A stretch of 64,000 nt of DNA from an uncultured Bacteriovoracaceae bacterium (GTDB taxonomy: Bacteria; Bdellovibrionota; Bacteriovoracia; Bacteriovoracales; Bacteriovoracaceae): NCBI GenBank assembly GCA_938034385.1, contig CALHLC010000017.1, positions 21,454-85,453 of the forward strand. The letters are read 5' to 3'. The stretch's first letter is position 1. The number at the start of each line of letters is the position of its first letter. A program made the translations under genes and the position numbers. This document shows positions 43,996 through 52,815 of the stretch, piece by piece. Under the pieces are notes generated by a model that ran no database searches, was not told where the DNA came from, and saw only the letters and a program-made list of their open reading frames with translations.

Positions 43996-44686
43996 TCTAA
44001 ATTTTTCAGATCTAAATTATATTAAATCTCACCCTATGGGTGAGATTTTTTGTTATTGTGATGAAGTTGGGAGAGGTCCATTGGCAGGCCCTGTTGTTTC
44101 AAGTTGTGTTTATCTCTTTCCTGCGGGAGTGAACTCACAAATTTCATTTCTAAAAAATATCAATGTTACAGACTCAAAGAAATTGAATCAAAAGAAGAGA
44201 TTAGCTATTTTGGATCAGATGAATATTGATTTAGAAAGCTTAAGAGAAAACAAACTCTACATCCTTAATGAGTATATGGGATTTGCACTTTCAAGTTGTA
44301 ATGAAAAAGAAATCGATGAGATTAATATCTTGCAAGCTTCCTTGTTATCAATGAAAAGAGCACTGTCTATTACATATAGGGGGAAATCAAACTTGAAAGC
44401 TTATGCTCTCCTGGATGGAAATAAAGTTTTTGAAAAAAAAGGGTTTACGAAAATATCTTCACTTGTGAAAGGAGATCTTAAATCTGTTTTTATTGCTTTG
44501 TCTTCGATTATCGCTAAAGAGTATAGAGACTTTTTAATGTTAAAGATGGGAGAGGTTTATCCTGGATATGGATTTGAAAATCATAGTGGCTACCCCACAA
44601 AATTTCATAAAGAAGCAATTGTTAATTTAGGTGTTTTAGACATTCATAGAAAAAGCTTTAAAGGTGTTAGAGAGCATTGTTCTTGA
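43970..44686 (+). CDS. rnhB: Ribonuclease HII
   Basis: Cleaves the RNA strand in RNA-DNA hybrids and excises single ribonucleotides. 238 residues from a TTG start that overlaps rplS by 26 bases; the only other in-frame start before the active site is ATG 44036. The catalytic motif CDEVGRGPLAGPVV (Asp, Glu) is followed by the third Asp in ALLDGNKV and the fourth acidic site in KSVFIALSSIIAKEYRD. The signature YGFENHSGYPTKFHKEA is also present. It is co-transcribed with rplS and overlaps the YraN-like gene by ten bases. Confidence 0.93.
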   Translation: MQSTSLENNLNFSDLNYIKSHPMGEIFCYCDEVGRGPLAGPVVSSCVYLFPAGVNSQISFLKNINVTDSKKLNQKKRLAILDQMNIDLESLRENKLYILNEYMGFALSSCNEKEIDEINILQASLLSMKRALSITYRGKSNLKAYALLDGNKVFEKKGFTKISSLVKGDLKSVFIALSSIIAKEYRDFLMLKMGEVYPGYGFENHSGYPTKFHKEAIVNLGVLDIHRKSFKGVREHCS

Positions 44687-44970
44687 GAAGTAACAAAGGT
44701 GAATTTTTCGAATTGGAGTTGTCTGCAAAGCTTCATGAGAAATACCCTGCATGTTTAATTTCATCACAACTTTTACGTTCTAGAAATTGTGGCCAAATTG
44801 ATGTTGCATATTTTTCAAAGAAACAATTGTTACTTGTTGAAGCTAAGACTTCAAAGCTTATGGCCCTTTCATTTTATCAAATGAAAAGACTGAGAAATTC
44901 CCAAGAATTTCTATCAAAAGTATTAGATGTCCCCGTAAGTTTAAGGCTAAAGAGAAAGATTAGGCCCTAG
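44677..44970 (+). CDS. YraN-like (UPF0102) putative endonuclease-fold protein
   Basis: 97 residues from a TTG start within the end of rnhB. The UPF0102 pattern is NKGEFFELELSAKLHE, then NCGQIDVAYF and LLLVEAKTSK, which give the Asp-x9-Glu-x-Lys of the PD-(D/E)XK fold. The C-terminal half is a short helix rich in basic residues. The usual Arg/Gly start 'RxxGxxxE' is slightly divergent (Leu-Arg-Ser-Asn-Lys-Gly-Glu). The order rplS-rnhB-yraN is conserved in many bacteria and supports the call. The 3' end overlaps the convergent STAS gene by 11 bases. Confidence 0.75.
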   Translation: MFLRSNKGEFFELELSAKLHEKYPACLISSQLLRSRNCGQIDVAYFSKKQLLLVEAKTSKLMALSFYQMKRLRNSQEFLSKVLDVPVSLRLKRKIRP

Positions 44971-45337
44971 TTGGCTTTTGCTTAACTTTGCTTTGCCAGT
45001 CATCATCAAGACTAAAGTTTTCAATCTCTACAATATTATTACTAAGTCCGTAGAGCTCAAAAACCCTCTTAAAATCCTTATCGACGTTTGTAAGTTGAAT
45101 GGTTTTTAACTCAGTTTGATAAATAGATTTCATCGTATTTACATAATGGCTGATGCCTGAGCTACCTATAAAGCTGACTCCTGACATATCAATCTTAATC
45201 TCGACATTATTATAGCTTAAATATACGTCTTCAAGCGTTTCTCTGAGAGGTCTAGAGCTTGCATAGTCTAGGTATCCTTTGAGTTGAACAATGATATTTC
45301 CTACCGAATCTCGTAAAATAGTGGCCTTTATAGACAT
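44960..45337 (-). CDS. STAS-domain anti-sigma factor antagonist
   Basis: 125 residues, a single STAS domain. QLKGYLDYASSRPLRETL is the first strand-helix, and the phospho-acceptor loop is DMSGVSFIGSSGISHYV with the conserved Ser. In the SpoIIAA/RsbV family this Ser is phosphorylated by an anti-sigma kinase and the unphosphorylated form frees the sigma factor. No kinase or sigma gene is next to it here, so the partner is unknown. AAGGAG on the minus strand supports the start. It is divergent from rsmI. Confidence 0.9.
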   Translation of the reverse strand: MSIKATILRDSVGNIIVQLKGYLDYASSRPLRETLEDVYLSYNNVEIKIDMSGVSFIGSSGISHYVNTMKSIYQTELKTIQLTNVDKDFKRVFELYGLSNNIVEIENFSLDDDWQSKVKQKPTRA

Positions 45338-45409
45338 TTCAACTCCTTAATTTTGTAAAACATGTACCCACGATGTAATCTTGTGTTTATATTGTATCAA
45401 GAGGAAATA

Positions 45410-46264
45410 ATGCAGTCAGTCGTAGGAAATTTTGGGTCACTAGTACTTTTGACCCTTCCGATAGGAAACCCTGAAGATATTAGTTTGAGAGCTCTAGAGA
45501 TTCTGAAGTCTAAAGATTTGTTTGTGAGCGAAGATACGCGGACCTTTAAGAGGTTACTTGATTATTTCAGTATAGATCCTTCTCAAAAGAGAATTATTTC
45601 TTTTCATGATCACTCTCATGAAAAAAAATATAAAGAAATTATAGAGATTTTAAAAAATCATAAAGATGTCTACTTTGTAAGTGAAGCTGGCAGTCCTATT
45701 GTTTCAGACCCGGCCTACCCTTTAGTGAGGTATTGTCTTGAAAATAATGTTGGTGTTGATTCTATAGGTGGAATTAGTTCAGTCATTAGTGCTTTAGAAT
45801 TAAGTGGCTTGAGATCTCAACCATTTCAATTTATTGGGTTTTTACCAAGGAAAGATTCACAAATTAAAGATATTTTTAAAAACTTATTTCAATATAGAGG
45901 TACAAGCATTATTTTTGAATCTCCAAGGCGTCTAGAAGCTACGCTCAATCTTTTAATAGAAACTAAGCTAAATTTTAAAGTAAGTGTAATCAAAGAAATC
46001 TCTAAAACTTTCCAAAATGCTTATAGGTATGATCATCCAAGTGAAATAGATTTTGAGGAAATTGATTTTAGAGGTGAATTTGTTTTAGTTCTAGAAGCCA
46101 ATAATCAAGAAGAGAATAATCTTGATAATGAGCACTTACAATTGCTAGCAGAAAAGGTATTAGATAATCCAGGAAAGAAAAAAGACTTAGCTAAGTTGCT
46201 AGGTGAAATTTTAAGTAGAGATAGTAAAGAGATGTATAAAGAATTAGTAGGCGATAAGAACTAA
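45410..46264 (+). CDS. rsmI: 16S rRNA (cytidine-1402-2'-O)-methyltransferase RsmI
   Basis: The start was placed at ATG 45410, with AGAGGAAAT at proper spacing; the longest frame adds 16 codons that do not resemble the family. The 284-residue SAM enzyme of the YraL family keeps LVLLTLPIGNPEDIS at the start, SEDTRTFKRLL, VSEAGSPIVSDP and FESPRRLEATL. It modifies C1402 of 16S rRNA with RsmH. It is divergent from the STAS gene and precedes accD by 18 bases. Confidence 0.95.
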   Translation: MQSVVGNFGSLVLLTLPIGNPEDISLRALEILKSKDLFVSEDTRTFKRLLDYFSIDPSQKRIISFHDHSHEKKYKEIIEILKNHKDVYFVSEAGSPIVSDPAYPLVRYCLENNVGVDSIGGISSVISALELSGLRSQPFQFIGFLPRKDSQIKDIFKNLFQYRGTSIIFESPRRLEATLNLLIETKLNFKVSVIKEISKTFQNAYRYDHPSEIDFEEIDFRGEFVLVLEANNQEENNLDNEHLQLLAEKVLDNPGKKKDLAKLLGEILSRDSKEMYKELVGDKN

Positions 46265-46270
46265 AGAGGA

Positions 46271-46276
46271 TAAAAT
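46271..46276 (+). promoter_or_regulatory. TAAAAT box six bases before accD
   Basis: TAAAAT ends at 46276 and the ATG is at 46283. A GAGGA at 46266-46270 lies 12 bases before the ATG, longer than usual for a ribosome site. No good -35 was seen. Confidence 0.3.
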
Positions 46277-46282
46277 TACTTT

Positions 46283-47128
46283 ATGGCATGGTTTGAAAAA
46301 ATTGAGAATCCTAAATTAAAAAACACCAAAAAAGGTTCTGGTAGTGGACTCACTGGTATTTGGAAAAAGTGTACTAAGTGCCAAGAAATATTAAGTACTG
46401 AAAAATTAGTCAATAATACAAATGTTTGCCCGTTCTGTGATTATCATTACAGAATCTCATGGCGGGAGAGAGTTGACCTTATCTTTGATGAAGGGTCGGT
46501 CAAAATATTTGATTCTAAATTACAAAGTAAGGATCCTTTAGAATTTAAAGATAAGCAAAATTATAAAGAACGATTAGTGAATTATAAAAATAAAACTCGC
46601 GACAATGAAAGTGTTATAAGACTTATTGGAAAAATAAATGATTTAGAAGTCTCTTGTGCGATTATGAATTTTCCATTTATGGGTGGCTCTATGGGAGTTG
46701 TCTGTGGAGAGTTAATCTCTCAAACAATGGAATATTCTTTAAAACATAAAATACCTTGTTTAATTATAAGTGCTTCTGGAGGAGCACGAATGCAAGAAGG
46801 GATTTTATCACTTATGCAGATGGCTAAAACTCTAAGTTGTAGAAAGAAATTGCGAGATGCTTCAATTGCATATATTTCACTCTTAACAGATCCTACTACT
46901 GGAGGATGTGCTGCAAGTTTTTCTATGCTTGGCGATCTTAATATTACTGAACCAAATTCTCTAATTGGCTTTGCTGGTCCACGTGTTATTGAGCAATCAA
47001 TGAGACAGAAACTTCCTAAAGGATTTCAAAGGTCAGAATTTTTAAAAGATCATGGGTTTATCGATCAAGTTATTCATAGAACACAACTTAAAGAGAAGAT
47101 TTCTTATTTTTTAAAATTTCTTTCATGA
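46283..47128 (+). CDS. accD: Acetyl-CoA carboxylase carboxyl transferase subunit beta
   Basis: Subunit of the carboxyltransferase that makes malonyl-CoA. 281 residues with the zinc ribbon CTKCQEI and CPFCDYHYR near the N-terminus. The crotonase-like core has MGGSMGVVCGE, ISASGGARMQEG, LTDPTTGGCAASF and GFAGPRVIEQS. Length is normal for AccD. The stop overlaps folC by four bases (ATGA). The partner accA is not in the window. Confidence 0.97.
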   Translation: MAWFEKIENPKLKNTKKGSGSGLTGIWKKCTKCQEILSTEKLVNNTNVCPFCDYHYRISWRERVDLIFDEGSVKIFDSKLQSKDPLEFKDKQNYKERLVNYKNKTRDNESVIRLIGKINDLEVSCAIMNFPFMGGSMGVVCGELISQTMEYSLKHKIPCLIISASGGARMQEGILSLMQMAKTLSCRKKLRDASIAYISLLTDPTTGGCAASFSMLGDLNITEPNSLIGFAGPRVIEQSMRQKLPKGFQRSEFLKDHGFIDQVIHRTQLKEKISYFLKFLS

Positions 47129-48378
47129 ATGATTTCGACTCTAAATTAGAAGAAAAAATTTTAAATTTCCTTAAAGATGAAATTGGGTTTGAAAACTATG
47201 GAAGTGCTCTTGAGAGAGGATTGGATAGAATAAGGCCTGTCTTTTCAGATCTTCTTGATAATAAGATGAAAATTATTACCGTAGGGGGAACTAATGGAAA
47301 AGGGGAAGTTAGTTATAATCTTGGACAAAAGTTACTTATAAATAAGAAAAAGTACGGACTGTGGTCGTCACCTCATCTTTTATCAATTCGAGAGAGATTT
47401 ATTTTAAATGGAGAAAATATATCCTATGAGGACTTGAATAGAAACATTCAAGAATGTTTTGAAATACTTAATGAGAAAAATGATAAGTTAAGTTTTTATG
47501 AATTTTTATTTTATGTATTTTTATATTGGATAAAGGGAAAAAATGTTGAGTTTTTAATTCTTGAAGTTGGTTTAGGTGGAAGGCTGGATGCTACAAATTT
47601 ATTGGATGCTGATATTAGTGCTGTCGTTTCTATTTCAAGAGATCATCAAGAGTTTTTAGGGGTAAGTTTAAAAGAAATTCTTTTTGAAAAACTTGGAATT
47701 ACTAGAAAAAATCAATTATTAATTCATGGAGTTAAACAAAAATATTTAAGAAACTTGATAAAAAAATATTGTATTGAAAATCAAGTGTATGAGATTGGTA
47801 TCTTTGATCAACTTCTAGTGGGAGAAGGTGATAATTTTCATGACTATAATCTAAAAATTGCTAATCTTATTGGTATTGAACTTGGTTTAAAAAGAGGAAA
47901 TTTAGGCATAAATAGACCTATACTAAGAAACTGGCACTTCTCTTTTGAAGAAAGTGAGTTGTATCTGTCAGGCAGCCATAATGTTGAAGGGATTAGACAG
48001 CTTGGTAAAGATATCTGTAAAAAGGAATTAAAGCCGGAATTGATAGTGTATTCAAGCTCTCGAAGAAACAAGGTAGATATCTCTAATATACTTAGATCAT
48101 TATTGGCCTATTCAAATAATAATTGTAAAATATTAGTAACTTCATTTGATCATATAAAATCTATTGATTTGGAAACCTTAAAAGGGATCGCAAGGTCAAT
48201 AAACTCCGATAGGATAGGTGTCATTGAAACTTGGGAAGATGCATTTAGATATTCAAGAAACAAGAATAAAAAAAGAGTTCTTTTTACCGGTTCATATTAT
48301 TTTATTTCTAATATCTTGCACGATATTCAAATCACCAAAAATATTTTCTCAGGTGAATTTAAAATTAAAAATTTCTGA
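47125..48378 (+). CDS. folC: Folylpolyglutamate/dihydrofolate synthase
   Basis: Mur-ligase family enzyme that adds glutamate to folate (and, in bacteria, forms dihydrofolate). 417 residues. GGTNGKGEVSYNLG is the P loop, SSPHLLSIRERF matches the folate loop, and LEVGLGGRLDATN carries the conserved His/Asp region. SISRDHQEFLG and the C-terminal domain LSGSHNVEG (usual DGAHNP) follow. The order accD-folC is conserved in many bacteria. The 3' end overlaps the predicted lptD start by about 140 bases. Confidence 0.93.
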   Translation: MNDFDSKLEEKILNFLKDEIGFENYGSALERGLDRIRPVFSDLLDNKMKIITVGGTNGKGEVSYNLGQKLLINKKKYGLWSSPHLLSIRERFILNGENISYEDLNRNIQECFEILNEKNDKLSFYEFLFYVFLYWIKGKNVEFLILEVGLGGRLDATNLLDADISAVVSISRDHQEFLGVSLKEILFEKLGITRKNQLLIHGVKQKYLRNLIKKYCIENQVYEIGIFDQLLVGEGDNFHDYNLKIANLIGIELGLKRGNLGINRPILRNWHFSFEESELYLSGSHNVEGIRQLGKDICKKELKPELIVYSSSRRNKVDISNILRSLLAYSNNNCKILVTSFDHIKSIDLETLKGIARSINSDRIGVIETWEDAFRYSRNKNKKRVLFTGSYYFISNILHDIQITKNIFSGEFKIKNF

Positions 48379-50665
48379 GAGAGTTCAAATTTATGCAAAT
48401 AAAGGTTTAAGTAAAAATCAAGGTGAAATCTTTGAAGCACTTGGCAGTGTAGTTATTGTTGATGAGAACCAAACACTTTATGGAGAGAAGGCCCGCTTTG
48501 TGAAAAGTTCTGGAGATCTAACTCTTGAAGGTAATGTTCGGCTAGTTAATCCTGAAATGACTCTATATGGTTCAAGAATTGATTATAATTATAAACAAAG
48601 AAGTATTTCTATTAAAAATGCCCGATTAATTTCACCAGAATTTAAAGTGATAGCGGGGACAATTCGAAAGGTAAGTGATGATGAGTTTGAAACTGAAAAT
48701 GCAGAGTTTACAACTTGTTTAGATTGTACAGAATCATGGACTATATTTGGAAAGAAAATTCGGATTCAACTAAAAAACTATGTTCACATCTCTGAAGCAC
48801 TGGTTCGAATTAAAGGAGTTGATTTCTTTTATATTCCTTATTTTGTTTTCCCAATTAAAAATAATCGTCAGACAGGTTTTTTACTTCCTGAATATAGAAG
48901 AAAAAATTTCAAAAGTAATATAGATCCCAATTTAAAGAAAAGCATAACAAGCCATTCTTTAAAAGTTCCATTTTTTTGGGCAATAAATCAATCTACTGAT
49001 ATGACTCTCGAACCAACTTTTTGGTCACGCCATGGACCAGGAGGTGATTTTGAGTTTAGAAAAGCATTTAATTCCAATTCATATTTAAAAACAAGATTTA
49101 GATACTTGTATGATGATGTCTATAATACCTATCAAAAGAAATCCAATAGATATGGACTCATGCATGAGATGAATTTTGATTTATTGGAAAATGTAAATTT
49201 CCATTTAAAACTACAAAATTTTAGTGATCTTGATTTTCACTATGAACATAATGATTTTGCAAAATCTGATATAGTGGAAGAGAATTATGGTTTAAGTAGT
49301 TTTATAGACTATAGATCTGAGCTGTTTAACTTAGGAAGCTTGGTGAGTATTAAGAAGAGTTTTCTTTCTGATAAAGTGGATCAATACGATTCCTTCTTTG
49401 ACTTGAATGATAATACAGTTAACTTATTACCAAAGATATATTTAACGTCTACACCTGTTAAGATTTTTGATCGTAAAAAACGATTTTTAAGATATTTGAA
49501 TGCTAACTCATCTTTAAAATTCTCAAACTTTCAACAAGATACTTTTCAAAACATAGGAAAGATAAGAAATGCTAAGAGAGTTAATTTTCAAAACAATTTT
49601 AATCTTGAACTTTTCAACCCAGGAATATATCGAATTGATATGAATTATCAATTTGATGCTCAGAAATACTTTTTTAATAAAAGCCAAGGAGATGATTTCT
49701 TTAAATATAGTGGAATATTGGATACAAGTTTCGTCATTAATTTTGAGAAAATTTTTGGTATTGCTAAAAAAGAGATTAAAAGTGAGACTTCTTCCAACAA
49801 AGCTGGCTCAGAAGTTATTGGTTTTTTAGAAGAACTTGATTTAAGCAAAAGCGAGCAACCTCAATTTAACTTTAAGACTTCTTTGAGGCATTCTCAAACC
49901 GTTAAATTTTCTCATTATTATATTCCTTTTGAAAAAGAAAGTGGGAATTCAGTATTTAGAAATCAAATAAGTGATACTGGTGGACTTTTTGATACATGGG
50001 ATTCTATTAGGTCTACAGAGCATCTTTTGGGACAAGAATATACCAGAACTCAAATGCCAGTAAGTAGCAACACTTTTGCTATGTATTGGAACCACTCTTT
50101 GATTCGTAAAAGGCATAAGAAAAATTCTTATGATGAGAATGCGAGTTTTGCTGAAGATAACTTTGATTATCATAAATTAGCTTATCTGAATTTTTCACAA
50201 GGATATCAGATAGATAAGAATGCAGGATTTGTTAAAAATCTAACAAGATTAGGAACAAAGTTGGGGTATCACTTTAGTAAGAAATTTAGCTTAAGTTTAC
50301 AAAATTATTACTTTTACGATTCGGAACAATTTATCGGAGATATAACCTTAAGAAATGATTTTGGGAATTTAAAAATCTTAAACCGATACAGCTATAATGG
50401 GTTTTCAAATAGAAAACTATATTATTGGGGAGTTGACTTAGTTATTAGAAAGAATTTTGTTGCTTCAATTTACGAAGGTCGGAATTTTTCATCAGGAAGT
50501 TTTGTCAGTCGAAGATCAACTCTTCAATACCTAGGAGATAATAATTGTTGGTATTTATCAGGATATTACTTGCAAAGACCCAAGGACGATAGTTTTGGAA
50601 TAGACTTTAATATTAATTTTGGTGATGGGAAGTGGGAAAATAATAATATTCGGAGAATTTATTGA
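48239..50665 (+). CDS. lptD: LPS-assembly protein LptD
   Basis: Outer-membrane beta barrel that inserts LPS. The start is set at ATG 48239 because a usable signal sequence (RIKKE, then a hydrophobic run ending FSQV) must come from inside folC. GTG 48218 is an alternative. Residues of about 45-200 form the periplasmic OstA/LptA-like domain (YANKG, GSVVIVDENQTLYGEKA, LEGNVRL, LYGSRIDYNYK). TTCLDCTESWTIFGK carries a Cys pair, and FYIPYFVFPIKNNRQTGFLLPEY opens the barrel. The rest is the LptD barrel, rich in aromatic strands. About 809 residues, normal. The stop overlaps the amidotransferase gene by four bases. Confidence 0.9.
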   Translation: MHLDIQETRIKKEFFLPVHIILFLISCTIFKSPKIFSQVNLKLKISERVQIYANKGLSKNQGEIFEALGSVVIVDENQTLYGEKARFVKSSGDLTLEGNVRLVNPEMTLYGSRIDYNYKQRSISIKNARLISPEFKVIAGTIRKVSDDEFETENAEFTTCLDCTESWTIFGKKIRIQLKNYVHISEALVRIKGVDFFYIPYFVFPIKNNRQTGFLLPEYRRKNFKSNIDPNLKKSITSHSLKVPFFWAINQSTDMTLEPTFWSRHGPGGDFEFRKAFNSNSYLKTRFRYLYDDVYNTYQKKSNRYGLMHEMNFDLLENVNFHLKLQNFSDLDFHYEHNDFAKSDIVEENYGLSSFIDYRSELFNLGSLVSIKKSFLSDKVDQYDSFFDLNDNTVNLLPKIYLTSTPVKIFDRKKRFLRYLNANSSLKFSNFQQDTFQNIGKIRNAKRVNFQNNFNLELFNPGIYRIDMNYQFDAQKYFFNKSQGDDFFKYSGILDTSFVINFEKIFGIAKKEIKSETSSNKAGSEVIGFLEELDLSKSEQPQFNFKTSLRHSQTVKFSHYYIPFEKESGNSVFRNQISDTGGLFDTWDSIRSTEHLLGQEYTRTQMPVSSNTFAMYWNHSLIRKRHKKNSYDENASFAEDNFDYHKLAYLNFSQGYQIDKNAGFVKNLTRLGTKLGYHFSKKFSLSLQNYYFYDSEQFIGDITLRNDFGNLKILNRYSYNGFSNRKLYYWGVDLVIRKNFVASIYEGRNFSSGSFVSRRSTLQYLGDNNCWYLSGYYLQRPKDDSFGIDFNINFGDGKWENNNIRRIY

Positions 50666-51234
50666 AAAGTATTCGGATTTATGACTTTGAAGATAGCTTC
50701 ACATTCAATATTGCAACATCATTTTTTCTAAAAGGTTATGTTCCTTTAATACTTCCCTTCGAAAAACTTGAAGATGATTTAAACGATAAAGAGTTATCTC
50801 AAGAATTTTTTGTATTAGGTCCAGGTCCGGGCAGACCAGAATCTCACAAACATTTATATGAAACTTTGAAATTTAAAATTCTTAATGATTATAAGATACT
50901 TGGAATTTGCTTAGGACATCAAATTATTTTAAATGCCTTAGGATTCATAGTACGAATTTCTTCTAAACCTATTCATGGATTTGTTGAAAAAGTAGCTCTG
51001 ACTCAAAATTGGCAAGATCGCTTAAACATTTCAAGTAAAGAAATTGTAGTACAAAGGTATAACTCTTTAGAGGTAGTCGAAAATAGTGAGTCAAAAAATA
51101 AGGTCAGTTCATTGATTCAAGATGGTGTTGTGTATGCAGGGTCCTTGAATAAGTGCATAACTTACCAATTTCATCCAGAATCTATCGGAACTATTGATCA
51201 AGATCAATTCTTTGAAGCTTTTTTGAAATTATAA
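50662..51234 (+). CDS. Anthranilate/aminodeoxychorismate synthase glutamine amidotransferase component
   Basis: 190-residue class I amidotransferase: GPGPGRPESH, then the nucleophile Cys in GICLGHQIIL, HGFVEKV and the late pair FHPESIGT. It supplies ammonia for tryptophan (TrpG) or folate (PabA) synthesis. Placement after accD-folC-lptD favours the folate role (PabA), but no partner chorismate-binding gene is in view, so the symbol is left open. The start is TTG, four-base overlap with lptD, so translation is coupled. Confidence 0.87.
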   Translation: MKSIRIYDFEDSFTFNIATSFFLKGYVPLILPFEKLEDDLNDKELSQEFFVLGPGPGRPESHKHLYETLKFKILNDYKILGICLGHQIILNALGFIVRISSKPIHGFVEKVALTQNWQDRLNISSKEIVVQRYNSLEVVENSESKNKVSSLIQDGVVYAGSLNKCITYQFHPESIGTIDQDQFFEAFLKL

Positions 51235-51317
51235 GAGATAAATTTATTCTCTAATCAAAATCGTACTTATCTCAGCTTAATATTATCCGAATCATTTAGT
51301 GTAATCTAAGGAGTGAG

Positions 51318-52097
51318 ATGAAAATTTTATTAACTAATGATGATGGTTATGAATCTGAAGGACTAGAGAGTTTACATGAAAAGCTCTCTGAAGTAAGTGA
51401 GGATGTACATGTTATGGCACCAAGTGGAGAAAGATCAACTAGTGGTCATAGTTTAAGTTTAGATAAACCTTTACGGGTTAAAAATTATGGGAAGAATAAA
51501 AATTATTGCACAGGTTTTCCAGCAGATTGTGTTCTTTTATCATTAGGTCATTTTCATAAAAATAATCTTCCAGACCTTGTCGTTTCTGGTATTAATAGGG
51601 GAGCCAATCTGGCTCAAGATATATATTATTCAGCTACAGTTGCCGGTGCAAGAGAAGCAGTATTTCATGGAGTTAATGGAATTGCAGTGAGTCTTGCATG
51701 TAAATTTTTAGTTGAAGATCAAAGTTATCACTTTAAAAGTGCTGCAACTATTGTAAAGAAATTTGTAGAAGCTGGAATTAATGAAATTTTAGAACCAAGA
51801 ACCTTGTTAAATATCAACGTTCCTAATATTGAATTATCTAAAATCAAGGGAATAAAACTGACTAACTTAGGTTTCAGGAATTATTCCGAGGAAATAGATA
51901 AAAGAACAGATGGTCGTGATAGGGATTATTATTGGATTGTAGGCAAGTTAGAGGGACATGAAGATATCGCTAATTCTGATTGCCAGGCAATTCTTGATGG
52001 GTACGTGTCCGTAAGCTTATTACCGGTTATCATTGGAGATATTGTAAATTTAGATAAGCTTAAAAAATTAATAGAAGCACTAAATCAAGGATTTTAA
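51318..52097 (+). CDS. surE: 5'/3'-nucleotidase SurE
   Basis: Broad phosphatase acting on nucleoside monophosphates, linked to stationary-phase survival. 259 residues. The metal site LLTNDDGYESEGL, the APSGERSTSGHS loop, SGINRGANLAQDIYYSATVAGAREA and the C-terminal TDGRDRDYYWI region are all SurE signatures. AAGGAG is well placed. The stop overlaps the M23 lipoprotein start by one base, so the pair is co-transcribed, like the surE-nlpD order in other bacteria. Confidence 0.95.
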   Translation: MKILLTNDDGYESEGLESLHEKLSEVSEDVHVMAPSGERSTSGHSLSLDKPLRVKNYGKNKNYCTGFPADCVLLSLGHFHKNNLPDLVVSGINRGANLAQDIYYSATVAGAREAVFHGVNGIAVSLACKFLVEDQSYHFKSAATIVKKFVEAGINEILEPRTLLNINVPNIELSKIKGIKLTNLGFRNYSEEIDKRTDGRDRDYYWIVGKLEGHEDIANSDCQAILDGYVSVSLLPVIIGDIVNLDKLKKLIEALNQGF

Positions 52098-52813
52098 TGA
52101 GACTACTAGGATTAATCATTTTTACTTTCAGTTATATCTCTTGTTCTACTATTCAAAGTGGTCATTTCTTTAAAGTGAAAAGTACATCTGATTCAACTCA
52201 TGAAGATCATGGTCATCATAGTGGTTTTTCTGAAATTGATAAAAAAATCTTAGCAAGAAAAAGAAGATCTTTGGTTTTCATACCTCAAATTAAACCTAAG
52301 TTAATCAAACTAGGTGATACAGTTGATTATACGAGATCAGTTGCATCAGCTCACCAGAGAATTAATTATGATTATTCTTTTCCACTTGATGAGAAAACTG
52401 GAGATAGATTATTACAATTTACTTGGCCTCTTGAAGACAATTACAGAGTGACATCCGGTTATGGAAAAAGAAAAATGGGCCATAAGAAAAGAATGCATAA
52501 AGGTATAGATATTGGTGCAAAAAAAGGGACTCCTATTCTAGCAGCTGAGTCAGGAAAAATAATTTATTCTGGATGGATGGGAAGTTATGGAAACGTAACT
52601 ATTATAGAACATACCGCCGATTATCATTCTGTTTATGCTCATGCGAGTAGAAATTTAAAATCTAAAGGTGATATTGTAAGTCGTGGTGAAATTATTGCTA
52701 AAGTTGGAAGTACAGGACGATCGACAGGAAACCACTTACACTTTGAAATTCGATTTGCTAACAAAGCAATGAACCCAGCAGATTATTATCAAGACGAACT
52801 AGTTTCTAGATAA
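52097..52813 (+). CDS. M23-family (NlpD/EnvC-like) lipoprotein
   Basis: 238 residues. The lipoprotein signal ends YISC (Cys at 16). A His/Asp-rich linker is followed by an M23 (LytM) domain: VTSGYGKRKMGH, HKGIDIGAKKGTPI (His, Asp zinc ligands), and VGSTGRSTGNHLHFEIR (HLH ligand). All zinc ligands are present, so it could be active or an amidase activator; EnvC/NlpD of E. coli have lost them. No LysM motif is seen. Co-transcribed with surE. The stop lies three bases from the convergent exonuclease. Confidence 0.88.
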   Translation: MRLLGLIIFTFSYISCSTIQSGHFFKVKSTSDSTHEDHGHHSGFSEIDKKILARKRRSLVFIPQIKPKLIKLGDTVDYTRSVASAHQRINYDYSFPLDEKTGDRLLQFTWPLEDNYRVTSGYGKRKMGHKKRMHKGIDIGAKKGTPILAAESGKIIYSGWMGSYGNVTIIEHTADYHSVYAHASRNLKSKGDIVSRGEIIAKVGSTGRSTGNHLHFEIRFANKAMNPADYYQDELVSR

Positions 52814-52815
52814 TT

